Shown here piece by piece: positions 44,983 to 53,714 of a stretch of 64,000 bases of DNA. The stretch comes from Chloroflexota bacterium (GTDB taxonomy: Bacteria > Chloroflexota > Anaerolineae > B4-G1 > SLSP01). The stretch lies in assembly GCA_019873645.1 (NCBI GenBank), contig JAIOAX010000008.1, forward strand, positions 1 to 64,000, in the 5' to 3' direction. Positions within the stretch are counted from its first letter, which is position 1; the number at the start of each line of letters is the position of its first letter. The position numbers and the translations under genes are program-made. Below the pieces are notes generated by a model that worked only from the letters and a program-made list of their open reading frames with translations, did not search any database and was not told the DNA's origin.

Positions 44983-47481
44983 TCATAGGAGCTGGGCAAT
45001 TTCGTCGCGGTAGGCGGTCTGCCAGTCGTAGCGGGGGTCGCACAACGCCTCGTAGCGGTGATGGGCGGCGCGTTGGAGCTTGAAAGGGTGCGTTCCGGCA
45101 AGCGCAAGCAACGCCTCTACCATCGCGGCGTCGAAGGCCGGGGCGGCAGGGGCCCAGGGATGGGCGAGGAGAGCACGGGCATCGGCCTCGCTCAGCGGGC
45201 CGAGAGTATAGGGGATCAGGAAGTTGTAGGACGGCGAGCCGCGCCGGGTGTCGGGGAACAACGTCTTGAGCGGCGCGCGCGAAACGACGACGAGTTTGAA
45301 ATGCGGGTTGGCGCTGCACACCGCGCGGAACAGCGCGAAATCGTCGGCCGTGAGGCCCCAGCCAGGCGCGCAATCCATCTCGTCGAGCAACAACAGACCG
45401 ACCGTGACGCGCAGGGCGTCGCGCAGCGCGCGGCGGTCGTTGACCGGCGGCAGGCCGATAAGCCGCGCCAGTTCGGCGAAGAAATCGTTGCAGTCCAGAA
45501 CGCTCTGGCAATCCAGCGGGCCGAAAACGTGGCTGTGGTGCCCTGCGCGCCAGACCTCCGCCAGCCGCGTCATCAGGGAGCTTTTGCCGATCTTCGGCTC
45601 GCCGATCAAGGTGACGGAGCCGCTTTGCAGGAGTGAGAGCAAACGCCGCAGTTCGGCGTCGCGGCCTACAAAACGCGCGGCATCGCGGATGGTCAGCATA
45701 TCGGTGAAAGGGTTGGGCGGAAGCGGCGGCGGTTTGGGCGCACCGTGGGGGTACTTGACAGGTTGGGGCGGCGTCGAAGCGTTGGATAACGGCGGCAGAT
45801 TGTCGCTCCCCAGCAGGCGTCCCTCGCGCAAGCGCATAAACAGCGCCGGCACATCCCATCCGCCCTCGGCCAGAAAGCCGCGCGCTTGATTGAGGGCCTT
45901 GTCCACAATGCCGTGTTGCAACAGGAAGCGATAGAAGTGGTGGGTCAGGGTCTGCGCGGCGGGCATCGGCATGTGATCCTGCATCGCAATGACCGCCGGG
46001 ATGCCGATCTGCACCAGGCGCGGCGCCAGGCCCACAAAGGGGTTGGCATCGTCGGCGGGGCGGCGCGCACTCTCACAGGCGGCCAGGAAGATCAGGTGCG
46101 GTTTGTGGTCCAGCCCGGCCAGCCGGCCCGTCAGGTCATCGTCTACGACCATCCGCGCCCGCCCGTTGTCATCCTCCAAAAACAACGCCGCCTGTTTGTG
46201 CCGCTGATTGAAGGTCCCATGCCCGATGAAATGCAACAGATGATGCCTCGGTGCGTAAGCCAACGCTTCATAGATGCGGTTCAGAGTCGCCGGGCCAGGG
46301 ATGATGGTATAGCCTTCGGTGTTCAGCGTATGTTCCAGCGCAGGCGAAAGGCCCGTCCGCCCCGGCATGATGGCGATGCTCATGCCGCTCTGCCGCAGAT
46401 CGCGCAGCGCCGCGCGCAGGTTGGCGACTTCGGCTTCCACGTCAAACGCCGGCACCCCATGAGCTTCCAAATCCGCCGCATTGGCGATGACGCACAGCAT
46501 CCGCGCCGGCCCGGCGATGGCCGAGGCCGCGCCGCGTTGCAGACCGAAGTAGCGTGAGAAGGGCAACTTCGCATCCGTCACCACGCGGAACGCGCCGCCC
46601 TCGCTGCGATAGTGCAGGCGTTCCCAGACCAGCGCGTGCAGGTCGGCGGCGGCGTGGTCAATCCACAAGCGCAGGCGCAGACGATTTTCTGTCTGCGAAC
46701 GAGCACGTTCCTGGGCGGTGGTATAGGCCGTGTGAATGTCACCGCGAAAAAGCGCGTCAAACAACGCGCAGCCGTACTTCAGCGGATCGGTCAACGTTTC
46801 CAGCTCTCGCCGCTCCGCATCCCCCATCTGCAACGTCCCGTAGAATTTGGCGTCGCCGTCCAGTTCAGCGGTGACGGCGTACACCCCGGCGGCGGAATCG
46901 CGGGGAGCAAGATGGATTTCAAGATCGGTATACATCTCCGGTGCAGGCTTGACGGTTTTTTCAGATGACGCAATCTCCACTTCCTCTACGGGCGGACACA
47001 ACGGCGGCGCGGCCTGGCGCTCTTTCCATTCTTGGATTTGCGTCTGCAACTCCGCCCCACGCCGTTGCGCAGTGGCCGCATCGCTCCACCCGCGCGCCTG
47101 ATATTCCCGCACCTGCGCCAGCTCACGTTCACACTCGGCGATTTTGCCTGCGATCAACGCTTTTTGCACTTCGGAAGACAGAGCGCGCAACTCCGCAGTC
47201 GGACATTCCGGCCCCCGCTCCGGCGAGTCACTCAAGGCGCAAAGGAACAGCGCCAGCGCGTTCTGCCCGTCGGCGGTCCAGGCGTCCATAAACTGCGACA
47301 CCAGAAAACTCACCCGCGAAGCCGAAGTCGCGGCTTCGGCTTCGGGAACGCTGTGTTTCCACGCGGCGAGCCGGGGATCGCCAAAAACCGCGCGCAGGGC
47401 GTCGTTGCTGCTAAACGGCGCGCACTTCAACAGCGCGTTGCGAACCTGATGGTGCAAAATCGTCGGCAATGCTAGCGTCAT
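44983..47481 (-). CDS. CHAT (caspase-like) protease fused to AAA ATPase
   Basis: 832 residues. Residues ~1-110 form an all-helical domain of effector-associated type (LPTILHHQVRNALLKCAPFS). A Glu/Arg-rich helical stretch follows (~110-165). The CHAT caspase-like domain spans ~240-560, with catalytic His421 in LLHFIGHGTF and Cys469 in FLAACESAR. After a Pro-rich linker (PKPPPLPPNPF) comes an AAA/NACHT-like ATPase with Walker A IGEPKIGKSS (Lys633) and Walker B LLLLDEMD. CHAT proteins linked to NTPases are known in bacterial programmed-death and defence systems. It starts inside the end of the DUF364 gene (ATGA overlap). Confidence 0.88.
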   Translation of the reverse strand: MTLALPTILHHQVRNALLKCAPFSSNDALRAVFGDPRLAAWKHSVPEAEAATSASRVSFLVSQFMDAWTADGQNALALFLCALSDSPERGPECPTAELRALSSEVQKALIAGKIAECERELAQVREYQARGWSDAATAQRRGAELQTQIQEWKERQAAPPLCPPVEEVEIASSEKTVKPAPEMYTDLEIHLAPRDSAAGVYAVTAELDGDAKFYGTLQMGDAERRELETLTDPLKYGCALFDALFRGDIHTAYTTAQERARSQTENRLRLRLWIDHAAADLHALVWERLHYRSEGGAFRVVTDAKLPFSRYFGLQRGAASAIAGPARMLCVIANAADLEAHGVPAFDVEAEVANLRAALRDLRQSGMSIAIMPGRTGLSPALEHTLNTEGYTIIPGPATLNRIYEALAYAPRHHLLHFIGHGTFNQRHKQAALFLEDDNGRARMVVDDDLTGRLAGLDHKPHLIFLAACESARRPADDANPFVGLAPRLVQIGIPAVIAMQDHMPMPAAQTLTHHFYRFLLQHGIVDKALNQARGFLAEGGWDVPALFMRLREGRLLGSDNLPPLSNASTPPQPVKYPHGAPKPPPLPPNPFTDMLTIRDAARFVGRDAELRRLLSLLQSGSVTLIGEPKIGKSSLMTRLAEVWRAGHHSHVFGPLDCQSVLDCNDFFAELARLIGLPPVNDRRALRDALRVTVGLLLLDEMDCAPGWGLTADDFALFRAVCSANPHFKLVVVSRAPLKTLFPDTRRGSPSYNFLIPYTLGPLSEADARALLAHPWAPAAPAFDAAMVEALLALAGTHPFKLQRAAHHRYEALCDPRYDWQTAYRDEIAQLL

Positions 47482-48242
47482 AGGTCCTTGACTCCAAACA
47501 TTGTCACCAACCGCTTGCCCGGAATTTGCGGGAACGTCGCACCCTGGCTCACGGCGAGCAGCGCAGCGGCGGGGTCGGTGAGCAGCGTCCCGGCGATGGC
47601 GTCCACGCCCACCTCAAATAAGAGCGGCGACAGTGGCGTCGTGCCGCCGAGCATGACCACGAAGGCATCCCGACGACATAGCGCGATCAAATCCTCGAAG
47701 GTGTGATTCAGCAGCGAGGTGCCGGTCAGCGCGACCACGTCCGCTTGCGGCAGCACCGCGGCGGCCATGCTGGCGGGTAAATCGCCTTCGCGCGGACGCA
47801 ATTCCAGCACCCACAGTTCCCCGGCGATGGCGCGCAGGCGTGGGACGAAGGGGAAATGGCCGACGACGGCGATCTTGCGTCCCGCGCCGCGCTCGGCAAT
47901 GAGGTCCGCCGCGTTGACCTCGACGCAGACGCTCTCGTCTACATCCAGCAGCGCGTTGAGCGTCGCAAAACCCACGCTGGTCTCCGCCAGACTCTCGGAG
48001 CGCGCCAGCGCCGCCAACTGCGCCACGCTGTAGGTCAACAGTCGCCCGGCATCTCTGACCGGCGCGCCCTTTCCGTGGTGGTGTTCGTCGCTGTACCCCA
48101 GCGACGCCGACAGTCCACCATGAAGTTGCCCGTTGCGGGCTACGGCTACAGCAGTCCAGTGGGCGCCGATGCGCACATCCACCAATTGCGCGACGGCGGC
48201 GTTGGGGGCAATCTGCTCCAGGAAGCGGTCAATGAGGGTCAT
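47478..48242 (-). CDS. DUF364/DUF4213 protein
   Basis: 254 residues. The N-terminal part (IGAHWTAVAVARNGQLHGGL) resembles DUF4213 and the C-terminal part (KIAVVGHFPFVPRL, DVVALTGTSLLNHT, FVVMLGGTTPLSP) resembles DUF364, a fold suggested to bind metals. The function is unknown. It is sandwiched between a 36-residue gene and the CHAT-ATPase, overlapping both, so the three are one translationally coupled operon. This company is unusual for DUF364, which is more often met near metal or cofactor genes. Confidence 0.8.
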   Translation of the reverse strand: MTLIDRFLEQIAPNAAVAQLVDVRIGAHWTAVAVARNGQLHGGLSASLGYSDEHHHGKGAPVRDAGRLLTYSVAQLAALARSESLAETSVGFATLNALLDVDESVCVEVNAADLIAERGAGRKIAVVGHFPFVPRLRAIAGELWVLELRPREGDLPASMAAAVLPQADVVALTGTSLLNHTFEDLIALCRRDAFVVMLGGTTPLSPLLFEVGVDAIAGTLLTDPAAALLAVSQGATFPQIPGKRLVTMFGVKDL

Positions 48243-48339
48243 AGTATTCCTTCACATCCGTCTGTTCTTCCTCTGCGAGTGCGGTCAAATCGGCGTAGAG
48301 CTGCTTGAGGAGCTGGAGGGTTATCGTTTCAGTGCTCAT
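48229..48339 (-). CDS. 36-residue small protein heading the CHAT operon
   Basis: ATG 48339 follows AGGAGG nine bases upstream. The product begins MSTETITLQLLKQLYADLTA and ends EYYDPH. The ETITLQL...LYADLTALAEEE pattern resembles the N-terminus of small ribbon-helix-helix-type proteins, here cut short. It overlaps the DUF364 start by 14 bases. It may be a truncated regulator or a short coupling ORF. Confidence 0.5.
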   Translation of the reverse strand: MSTETITLQLLKQLYADLTALAEEEQTDVKEYYDPH

Positions 48340-48367
48340 CGTTTCTTCCTCCTGTTTGTTTTTTCCG

Positions 48368-48396
48368 TTTGTCTTTTCCTCACTGCCTATTATAAT
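48368..48396 (+). promoter_or_regulatory. Promoter of the histidine phosphatase gene (leaderless)
   Basis: TATAAT (48391-48396) lies only 8 bases before ATG 48405, with a weak TTTGTC at 48368-48373 (17-bp spacer). Transcription would start at or next to the A of the start codon, giving a leaderless mRNA. No ribosome-binding site is present. Confidence 0.55.
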
Positions 48397-48404
48397 CGGC
48401 TTTC

Positions 48405-49001
48405 ATGAAACTACTACTGGCCCGTCACGGACAATCGGCCTGGCAAGCTAAGGTGATGGATGGCGATCCCAATCCGCCACTGACGCCGTTAGGCGAAACG
48501 CAGGCGCAGCGGCTGGGTGAGTACCTGGCAGCGGCGGGTGATCCCATCACCGCCATTATCGCCAGTCCCTATCAGCGCGCACGGCACACAGCGGAGATTG
48601 TGGCGCGCTATCTCAATTTGCCGGTTGCCATCGAGCCGGATTTCCGCGAATTCGACGAGTGGGCGGCCGGGTGGGCGCCGTTGCCGGTTTCGATGTGGGA
48701 CATGACGCCCGCCGATCCCGAACTCCAGCCGGGCTATAGCCGTTTTCGGGCGCGCGTCTTTGCGGCGATGCAGCGCGTTGTGGCTCAATTTGACGATACG
48801 GCGCAGCTCTTGCTCGTCTCGCACGCCGGGACGATTAGCACGCAGGTGCGGATTCTAACCGGCTCCGATACACCCCGTTTGTGGATAGGCAACGCCAGCC
48901 TGAGCCTCTTTGAATGGGGATGCCCGGAACGTGAAGGAAGTTGGGTAATTCACTATCTCAACCGCGTCGAACATCTGCCAGCATCGCTGAGGACCGCATG
49001 A
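48405..49001 (+). CDS. Histidine phosphatase (phosphoglycerate-mutase family)
   Basis: 198 residues. Catalytic LARHGQS with His8, acid Glu82 in REFDEW, and second His140 in LLLVSHAGT. The family includes mutases and many phosphatases. The neighbouring aminotransferase and phosphoglycerate dehydrogenase raise the possibility that it is the phosphoserine phosphatase of the same pathway, as metal-independent members of this family do in some thermophiles. Its stop overlaps the DUF2085 start (ATGA). It could equally be a general sugar phosphatase. Confidence 0.85.
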   Translation: MKLLLARHGQSAWQAKVMDGDPNPPLTPLGETQAQRLGEYLAAAGDPITAIIASPYQRARHTAEIVARYLNLPVAIEPDFREFDEWAAGWAPLPVSMWDMTPADPELQPGYSRFRARVFAAMQRVVAQFDDTAQLLLVSHAGTISTQVRILTGSDTPRLWIGNASLSLFEWGCPEREGSWVIHYLNRVEHLPASLRTA

Positions 49002-49843
49002 CCGACGAAGCCACGCCGAACATACGTCGCACCGACTTCCCCCGTTTTTGGGTATGGACCGGCATTGCGCTGGCGTTGGGCGGGACGATTGCCCTTTTCC
49101 TCTTGACGCCTGCCGGCCTATTGGACAAGGCCGATATGATTGCCGCAGCCGTCTGCCATCGCCTGCCCTCCCATTCGTTTTTTATTGACGGGCATCAGCT
49201 TCCCCTGTGTCAACGCTGTTCCGGGACATTTGCCGGCGCACTGACCGGCCTGCTCGTCCAGTGGGGAGTGTGGCGACGACGGCGTGCGCAGCGTTTCCCC
49301 AAATGGCCGGGGGTTGCCGTGTTAGCGTTTTTCGCCGCTCTGTGGGGACTGGATGGGCTTAATTCCTACACCACCCTGCTGCTCAGCAGGCCGGAAGGCA
49401 TCCTGGGCTATGCGCCACAGCCCTGGTTGCGCCTGCTCACCGGCACGCTGATGGGGATGGGGATGAGTATCGTGTTGGTGCCGGCTTTCAACCAGACAAT
49501 GTGGGCCGACGGCGAAGCCGTCGCGTCGCTGCGTTCCTGGCGGGAACTGGTGTTCTTGCTTGCCGTCGAACTGGTCATCGTGGGCTTGATCTACCTCCTG
49601 GAACCGGTCTTGCTTTATCCGGTCGCGCTCTATAGCGTTGCAGGTGTTCTGGCGATGTTCATCTGTCTCGGCGCGATGATCTTTGTGATGGCGCTGCGGC
49701 GCGACGGCGTCTTTACCGCCTGGCGCCAAATCTGGCTGCCGCTGGTGTGGGGGCTGGTATTCGCCCTTGTCATCGTCGGCGGGATGAACTTCTTACGTTT
49801 GAAGATCACGGGAACCATCGAGGGGGTGCCTGGTTTATCGTGA
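48998..49843 (+). CDS. DUF2085 membrane protein
   Basis: 281 residues from ATG 48998, overlapping the phosphatase stop. The DUF2085 signature is intact: AAVCHRLPSHSFFIDGHQLP then LCQRCSGTFAG, with Cys53 and the CxxC at 71-74. About six membrane helices. The Cys set could bind metal or a cofactor, but the family has no assigned function. Translational coupling with the phosphatase suggests a shared transcript only. Confidence 0.85.
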   Translation: MTDEATPNIRRTDFPRFWVWTGIALALGGTIALFLLTPAGLLDKADMIAAAVCHRLPSHSFFIDGHQLPLCQRCSGTFAGALTGLLVQWGVWRRRRAQRFPKWPGVAVLAFFAALWGLDGLNSYTTLLLSRPEGILGYAPQPWLRLLTGTLMGMGMSIVLVPAFNQTMWADGEAVASLRSWRELVFLLAVELVIVGLIYLLEPVLLYPVALYSVAGVLAMFICLGAMIFVMALRRDGVFTAWRQIWLPLVWGLVFALVIVGGMNFLRLKITGTIEGVPGLS

Positions 49844-50030
49844 TTGAAGATTGGGGATTGGGGAGTAGGGATTGGTGATTAGGGATTGGGGGGCGGTGAT
49901 TGGAGATGCGCTGATTCGCCATTCGCCGATTCACCGATTCACCATTCGCTGATTCGCTGATTCGCCGATTCGCTGATTCACCATTCGCCGATTCACCATT
50001 CGTAATTCATAATTCGTAATTCATAAAGGA
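49844..50030 (+). repeat. Low-complexity GATTGGGG / ATTCGCTG / ATTCACCG upstream repeat
   Basis: Begins with GGGATTGG-type units and then about a dozen 7-8 base units such as GATTCGCC, ATTCACC and GATTCGCT. It ends in TAATTCATAATTCGTAATTC just before GGAGG. It fills the whole gap before the aminotransferase gene. Confidence 0.85.
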
Positions 50031-50036
50031 GGATAT

Positions 50037-51107
50037 ATGTACAAAAAACTTTTCATTCCGGGGCCGACCCACGTACGGGAGGAAATTCTGGCCGCGCAAA
50101 CCGCACCGATGATCGGCCACCGCGCTAAGGAGTATTCGGATTTACAGGCTGCTGTGACCCCCAAGCTGCAAAAGCTGCTCTACACCCAGCAGCCGGTTTT
50201 CATCTATGCTTGCTCCGGTACCGGCTTGATGGAAGGCTCGCTGCGTCAAGCGGTGCAGAAGCGCGCGCTCATCACCGTCTGCGGCGCGTTCTCCAAGCGC
50301 TGGTTCGAGGTGGCGCAGGGCAACGGCGTGCCCGCCGATAGCCTGGAAGTCGAGATGGGGCAAGGCTTCACGCCGGAGATGGTTGACGCGGCATTGAGCG
50401 CGGGAGATTACGACGTGTTGACCGTCACCCTCAACGAAACGTCCACCGGCGTTATGAATCCCGTTCAAGAGATCACGGCTATGGTGCGTGAGAAATACCC
50501 CAACGTGCTGGTATTGGTAGATGCGGTTTCCGCCATGGCCGGCGTGAAGATCGAATTCGACGCCTGGGGGGTAGACGTGGTCTTTGCCAGCTCGCAGAAA
50601 TGCTTCGCGCTGCCGCCAGGATTGACCATTGCGGCCGTCAGCGAACGCGCCTTTGAGCGCGCGCGCCAGATTCCCCATCGGGGCTACTACTTCGATTTCA
50701 TTGATATGCTCAAGTACTATCAACGCAATCAAACCCCGGCGACGCCGGCCATCAGCCTCATCTACGCACTGAACAAACAAATGGACGACATCCTCGCCGA
50801 GGGGCTGGAAAACCGTTGGGCGCGGCATATCGAGATGGCGGAAATCGTCCGCGCCTGGGCGCGCCAGCACTGGGCCTTGTTCCCCGACGAACGCTTCCTC
50901 TCGCACACCGTAACGACAATAACGAACACACGCGGCATCAGCATCGGCGATCTCAACAAGGCACTCGGCGAACGTGGGGCGATGATCTCCAACGGTTACG
51001 GCACGCTTAAAGAGAAGACCTTCCGCATCGCCCACATGGGCGACCTCACCGTGGCCGACATCCGCTGGCTGCTTACCCAGATTGACGATATTCTAGGACT
51101 GGCATAA
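50037..51107 (+). CDS. Class V PLP-dependent aminotransferase (serine/alanine-glyoxylate type)
   Basis: 356 residues. FIPGPTHVREEIL start, the FIYACSGTGLMEGSL loop, VLVDAVSAMAGV with the PLP-binding Asp162, and the PLP Lys188 in FASSQKCFALPPG. Related enzymes act as serine-pyruvate or alanine-glyoxylate aminotransferases, and in several lineages as phosphoserine aminotransferase. Adjacent 3-phosphoglycerate dehydrogenase makes the phosphoserine role most likely. GGAGG precedes ATG 50037. Confidence 0.9.
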   Translation: MYKKLFIPGPTHVREEILAAQTAPMIGHRAKEYSDLQAAVTPKLQKLLYTQQPVFIYACSGTGLMEGSLRQAVQKRALITVCGAFSKRWFEVAQGNGVPADSLEVEMGQGFTPEMVDAALSAGDYDVLTVTLNETSTGVMNPVQEITAMVREKYPNVLVLVDAVSAMAGVKIEFDAWGVDVVFASSQKCFALPPGLTIAAVSERAFERARQIPHRGYYFDFIDMLKYYQRNQTPATPAISLIYALNKQMDDILAEGLENRWARHIEMAEIVRAWARQHWALFPDERFLSHTVTTITNTRGISIGDLNKALGERGAMISNGYGTLKEKTFRIAHMGDLTVADIRWLLTQIDDILGLA

Positions 51108-51148
51108 ACATTTGGATAAAATCCAGTCTGAACAGGTTAGAAAATCCT

Positions 51149-51216
51149 ACCACGAATCTTCACGAATCCACACTAATTGGAGTTTCTATTCGTGAAGATT
51201 CGTGTAAATTCGTGGT
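51149..51216. repeat. CACGAATCTTCACGAAT-type imperfect palindrome
   Basis: ACCACGAATCTTCACGAAT on the left is answered by TTCGTGTAAATTCGTGGT on the right. It stands between the aminotransferase and dehydrogenase genes and ends at the CAGGAGG ribosome-binding site. Confidence 0.75.
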
Positions 51217-51235
51217 CTATCTTCAGGAGGATACA

Positions 51236-52138
51236 ATGGCAAGAGTGTTGATTTGTGATTCCGTAGACGCCCAGGCCGTGGATGCTATGCGTGCAGCGGG
51301 CGTCGTGGTGGATGTGCGCGACACTATCACCGCCGATGAACTGGCGCAGGTGATCGGTGAATACGATGCGATTGTGGTGCGCAGCCGCACGAAGGTGCGC
51401 GCGCCGCTGCTGGAGAATCCCGGCAACCTCAAAGTAATCATCCGCGGCGGTGTGGGGGTGGATAACATTGACGTCGCCGCCGCCGAAAGCAAAGGCATCA
51501 AGGTGCTCAACACACCGGCGGCCAGCTCCAATGCCGTGGCGGAACTGACGCTGGCGATGATGTTCGCGCTGGCGCGCAGCCTCGCCTGGGCCGACGCAAC
51601 GATGAAGGCCGGAAAATGGGAAAAGAAAAAGCTCGAAGGCTTTGAACTGGCGGGCAAGACGCTGGGCATCATCGGCTATGGGCGCATCGGGCGCATGCTG
51701 GCCGAGAAAGCGCGCGCCTTGGGGATGACGGTAGTGGCTTACGACCCCTACATCCAGGATGCGGCGCTCGTTTCCCTCGACGAACTGCTGGCGGTCGCCG
51801 ACTACGTCAGCCTGCACATCCCCCACACGCCGGAAACGCACCATCTCATCGGCGCGGCGCAACTGGCGCAGATGAAGAAGGGCGCGTATCTCATCAACGC
51901 CGCGCGCGGCGGCACGGTGGACGAAGATGCGCTTTACGAGGCGTTGGTCAGCGGCCATCTGGCCGGCGCGGCACTGGATGTCTTCAGCGAAGAGCCGCCG
52001 CAGAGCGAGGCCCTGCATAAGCTCATCGCCCTGCCGCAGGTCGTGGCGACCCCGCACATCGGCGCGGCGACCGTCGAGGCGCAGGAGCGCATCGGCGGCG
52101 AGATTGTGAAACTGGTGCAGGAATATCTTTCCGCATAG
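51236..52138 (+). CDS. serA: D-3-phosphoglycerate dehydrogenase (short form)
   Basis: 300 residues from ATG 51236, CAGGAGG upstream. NAD loop GIIGYGRIG (about 144-152) with Asp170; VIIRGGVGVDNIDV; catalytic Arg224 (NAARGG), Glu253 (FSEEPP) and His274 (ATPHIGAA). It lacks the regulatory ACT and intervening domains, so it should not be feedback-inhibited by serine through ACT. It oxidises 3-phosphoglycerate to 3-phosphohydroxypyruvate, the substrate of the aminotransferase upstream. Other 2-hydroxyacid substrates are possible. Confidence 0.9.
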   Translation: MARVLICDSVDAQAVDAMRAAGVVVDVRDTITADELAQVIGEYDAIVVRSRTKVRAPLLENPGNLKVIIRGGVGVDNIDVAAAESKGIKVLNTPAASSNAVAELTLAMMFALARSLAWADATMKAGKWEKKKLEGFELAGKTLGIIGYGRIGRMLAEKARALGMTVVAYDPYIQDAALVSLDELLAVADYVSLHIPHTPETHHLIGAAQLAQMKKGAYLINAARGGTVDEDALYEALVSGHLAGAALDVFSEEPPQSEALHKLIALPQVVATPHIGAATVEAQERIGGEIVKLVQEYLSA

Positions 52139-52163
52139 ACGTTCGACGCAACACTAATTTTTT

Positions 52164-52328
52164 GTCAGCAGACATCATGAGCGACGCGCTCAACCCAGCA
52201 TGAAAATGCATGTCAACGGATTAAACGGATTTGAACGGATTAGCTTTCAATTGTTGCATAAATCTGCTCAATCTGCTTAATCCGCTGACCATTTTCGGAA
52301 TAGATTAAGCAGATTGAGCGGATTATAT
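52164..52328 (-). repeat. 165-bp dispersed repeat, right arm of a 12-kb inverted pair
   Basis: Reverse complement of 40094-40258 with about six mismatches, three of them in the 46-bp core (52164-52209). More AATCTGCTTAATCTGCT phrases follow to 52370. It fills the gap between the dehydrogenase and DUF1015 genes. Confidence 0.92.
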
Positions 52329-52386
52329 CCTAGACCAAACAAAAATCTGCTTAATCTGCTAAATCTGCCGATGAAGAGGAGGAAGT

Positions 52387-53709
52387 ATGACCAACATTCG
52401 CCCGTTTCGCGGGTTGCGTTACAACCCCGACAAGTTCTGTGATCTATCCGATGTCATCACCATGCCCTACGACCGCATCCACGAGGCCGAACAAGCGCAG
52501 TATTACGACCTTTCGCCCTACAACTACGTGCGCGTCATCCTGGGGCGGCGCACGGCCGATGACAATGACGAGAACAACGTCTACACGCGCGCGCGCGGCT
52601 ATCTATGGAACTGGCTGGCGGAAGAAATTTTCATCCGTGATCCGGCCCCCGCGCTCTATGTGCTGGAACAAACGTTCAAGTTGCCCAACGGCACGGTGTA
52701 CACGCGGCGCGGTCTCACGGCGGCGCTTGAGTTGAGCACCTTCGACGAAGGCGTTGTCTTGCCCCATGAACATACGCTGAGCGGTCCGAAAGTAGACCGT
52801 CTTAACCTTACCCGCGCTACAGCAATGGCCTGGGAGCATATCTTTATGCTCTATCCCGACGAAGCCGGCGCCGTCAACGCCTTGCTGCAACCTTTCCTGG
52901 ATTCCCACATGCCGGCGTTGGTCCACGAGAAAGTGATTGAACCCGACGTCGAGCAGGCATTCTGGGTCATCAACGATCCGGTGCTCATTGCGGCCGTGGT
53001 GGCAGAGATGGCAAACAAGCAGCCGCTCATCATTGCCGATGGGCATCATCGCTACGAAACAGCCCTCAACTACCGCGACGAGATGCGCCGACAGCATCCC
53101 GACGCTCCCCCAAACGCCGCTTTCAACTACGTCATGGTGACGTTTGTGAGCATGAACGATCCGGGGCTGGTGATTTTGCCAACGCACCGGCTGATTCATT
53201 CCTACACGAAGATGGACGGCCGGGCGCTCCTAAAGGGGTTAGAACCCTACTTCGTCATTGAATCCATGGCCGACCGCACAGCCATGGAGGCCGGTTTGGC
53301 AGCCGCTACGATGGATCATCCGCGCTTCGGCTTCTACGACGGCAACTACGCACTGCTCACACTCAAGACGTTGAACGCGATGGCGGCTGTGGCGCCGGAT
53401 CGTGATCCGCACTGGCGCGCGCTCGATGTGGCGGTGTTGCACGAACTGGTCATTGAGCGTGTGATGGGGCTGAGCAAAGAAAGCGTGCGGCGGCTGGAAA
53501 ACATCACCTACCTGCGTGACCCGGAGCCCGGTTACGTCGCCGTGGATAAAGGTGAAGCTAACTTTATGTTCTTGTTGAATCCCACGCGCATCGAACAGGT
53601 GCGTGCGTGTACCGTCGCCGGTGAGCGCATGCCGCAGAAGTCCACGGACTTCTTCCCCAAAATTGTCAGTGGGCTGGTAGCGTTGCCGCTGCACGATACG
53701 CTCGATTAA
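52387..53709 (+). CDS. DUF1015 family protein
   Basis: 440 residues. Begins IRPFRGLRYNPDKFCDLSDV then ITMPYDRI, and carries the hallmark IADGHHRYETALNYRDE at about residue 217. DUF1015 (COG4198) is a cytosolic family of unknown activity, often found beside serine-biosynthesis genes, as here behind the aminotransferase and dehydrogenase. GGAGG precedes the ATG. The context suggests a role in or next to phosphoserine metabolism. Confidence 0.9.
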   Translation: MTNIRPFRGLRYNPDKFCDLSDVITMPYDRIHEAEQAQYYDLSPYNYVRVILGRRTADDNDENNVYTRARGYLWNWLAEEIFIRDPAPALYVLEQTFKLPNGTVYTRRGLTAALELSTFDEGVVLPHEHTLSGPKVDRLNLTRATAMAWEHIFMLYPDEAGAVNALLQPFLDSHMPALVHEKVIEPDVEQAFWVINDPVLIAAVVAEMANKQPLIIADGHHRYETALNYRDEMRRQHPDAPPNAAFNYVMVTFVSMNDPGLVILPTHRLIHSYTKMDGRALLKGLEPYFVIESMADRTAMEAGLAAATMDHPRFGFYDGNYALLTLKTLNAMAAVAPDRDPHWRALDVAVLHELVIERVMGLSKESVRRLENITYLRDPEPGYVAVDKGEANFMFLLNPTRIEQVRACTVAGERMPQKSTDFFPKIVSGLVALPLHDTLD

Positions 53710-53714
53710 CAAGC

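Noticed and set aside
40094..52328. 12-kb composite transposon bounded by the inverted repeats
   Set aside because: No transposase gene lies at either end, no target duplication is seen, and the core occurs alone at 67-112. It is better called a dispersed intergenic repeat.
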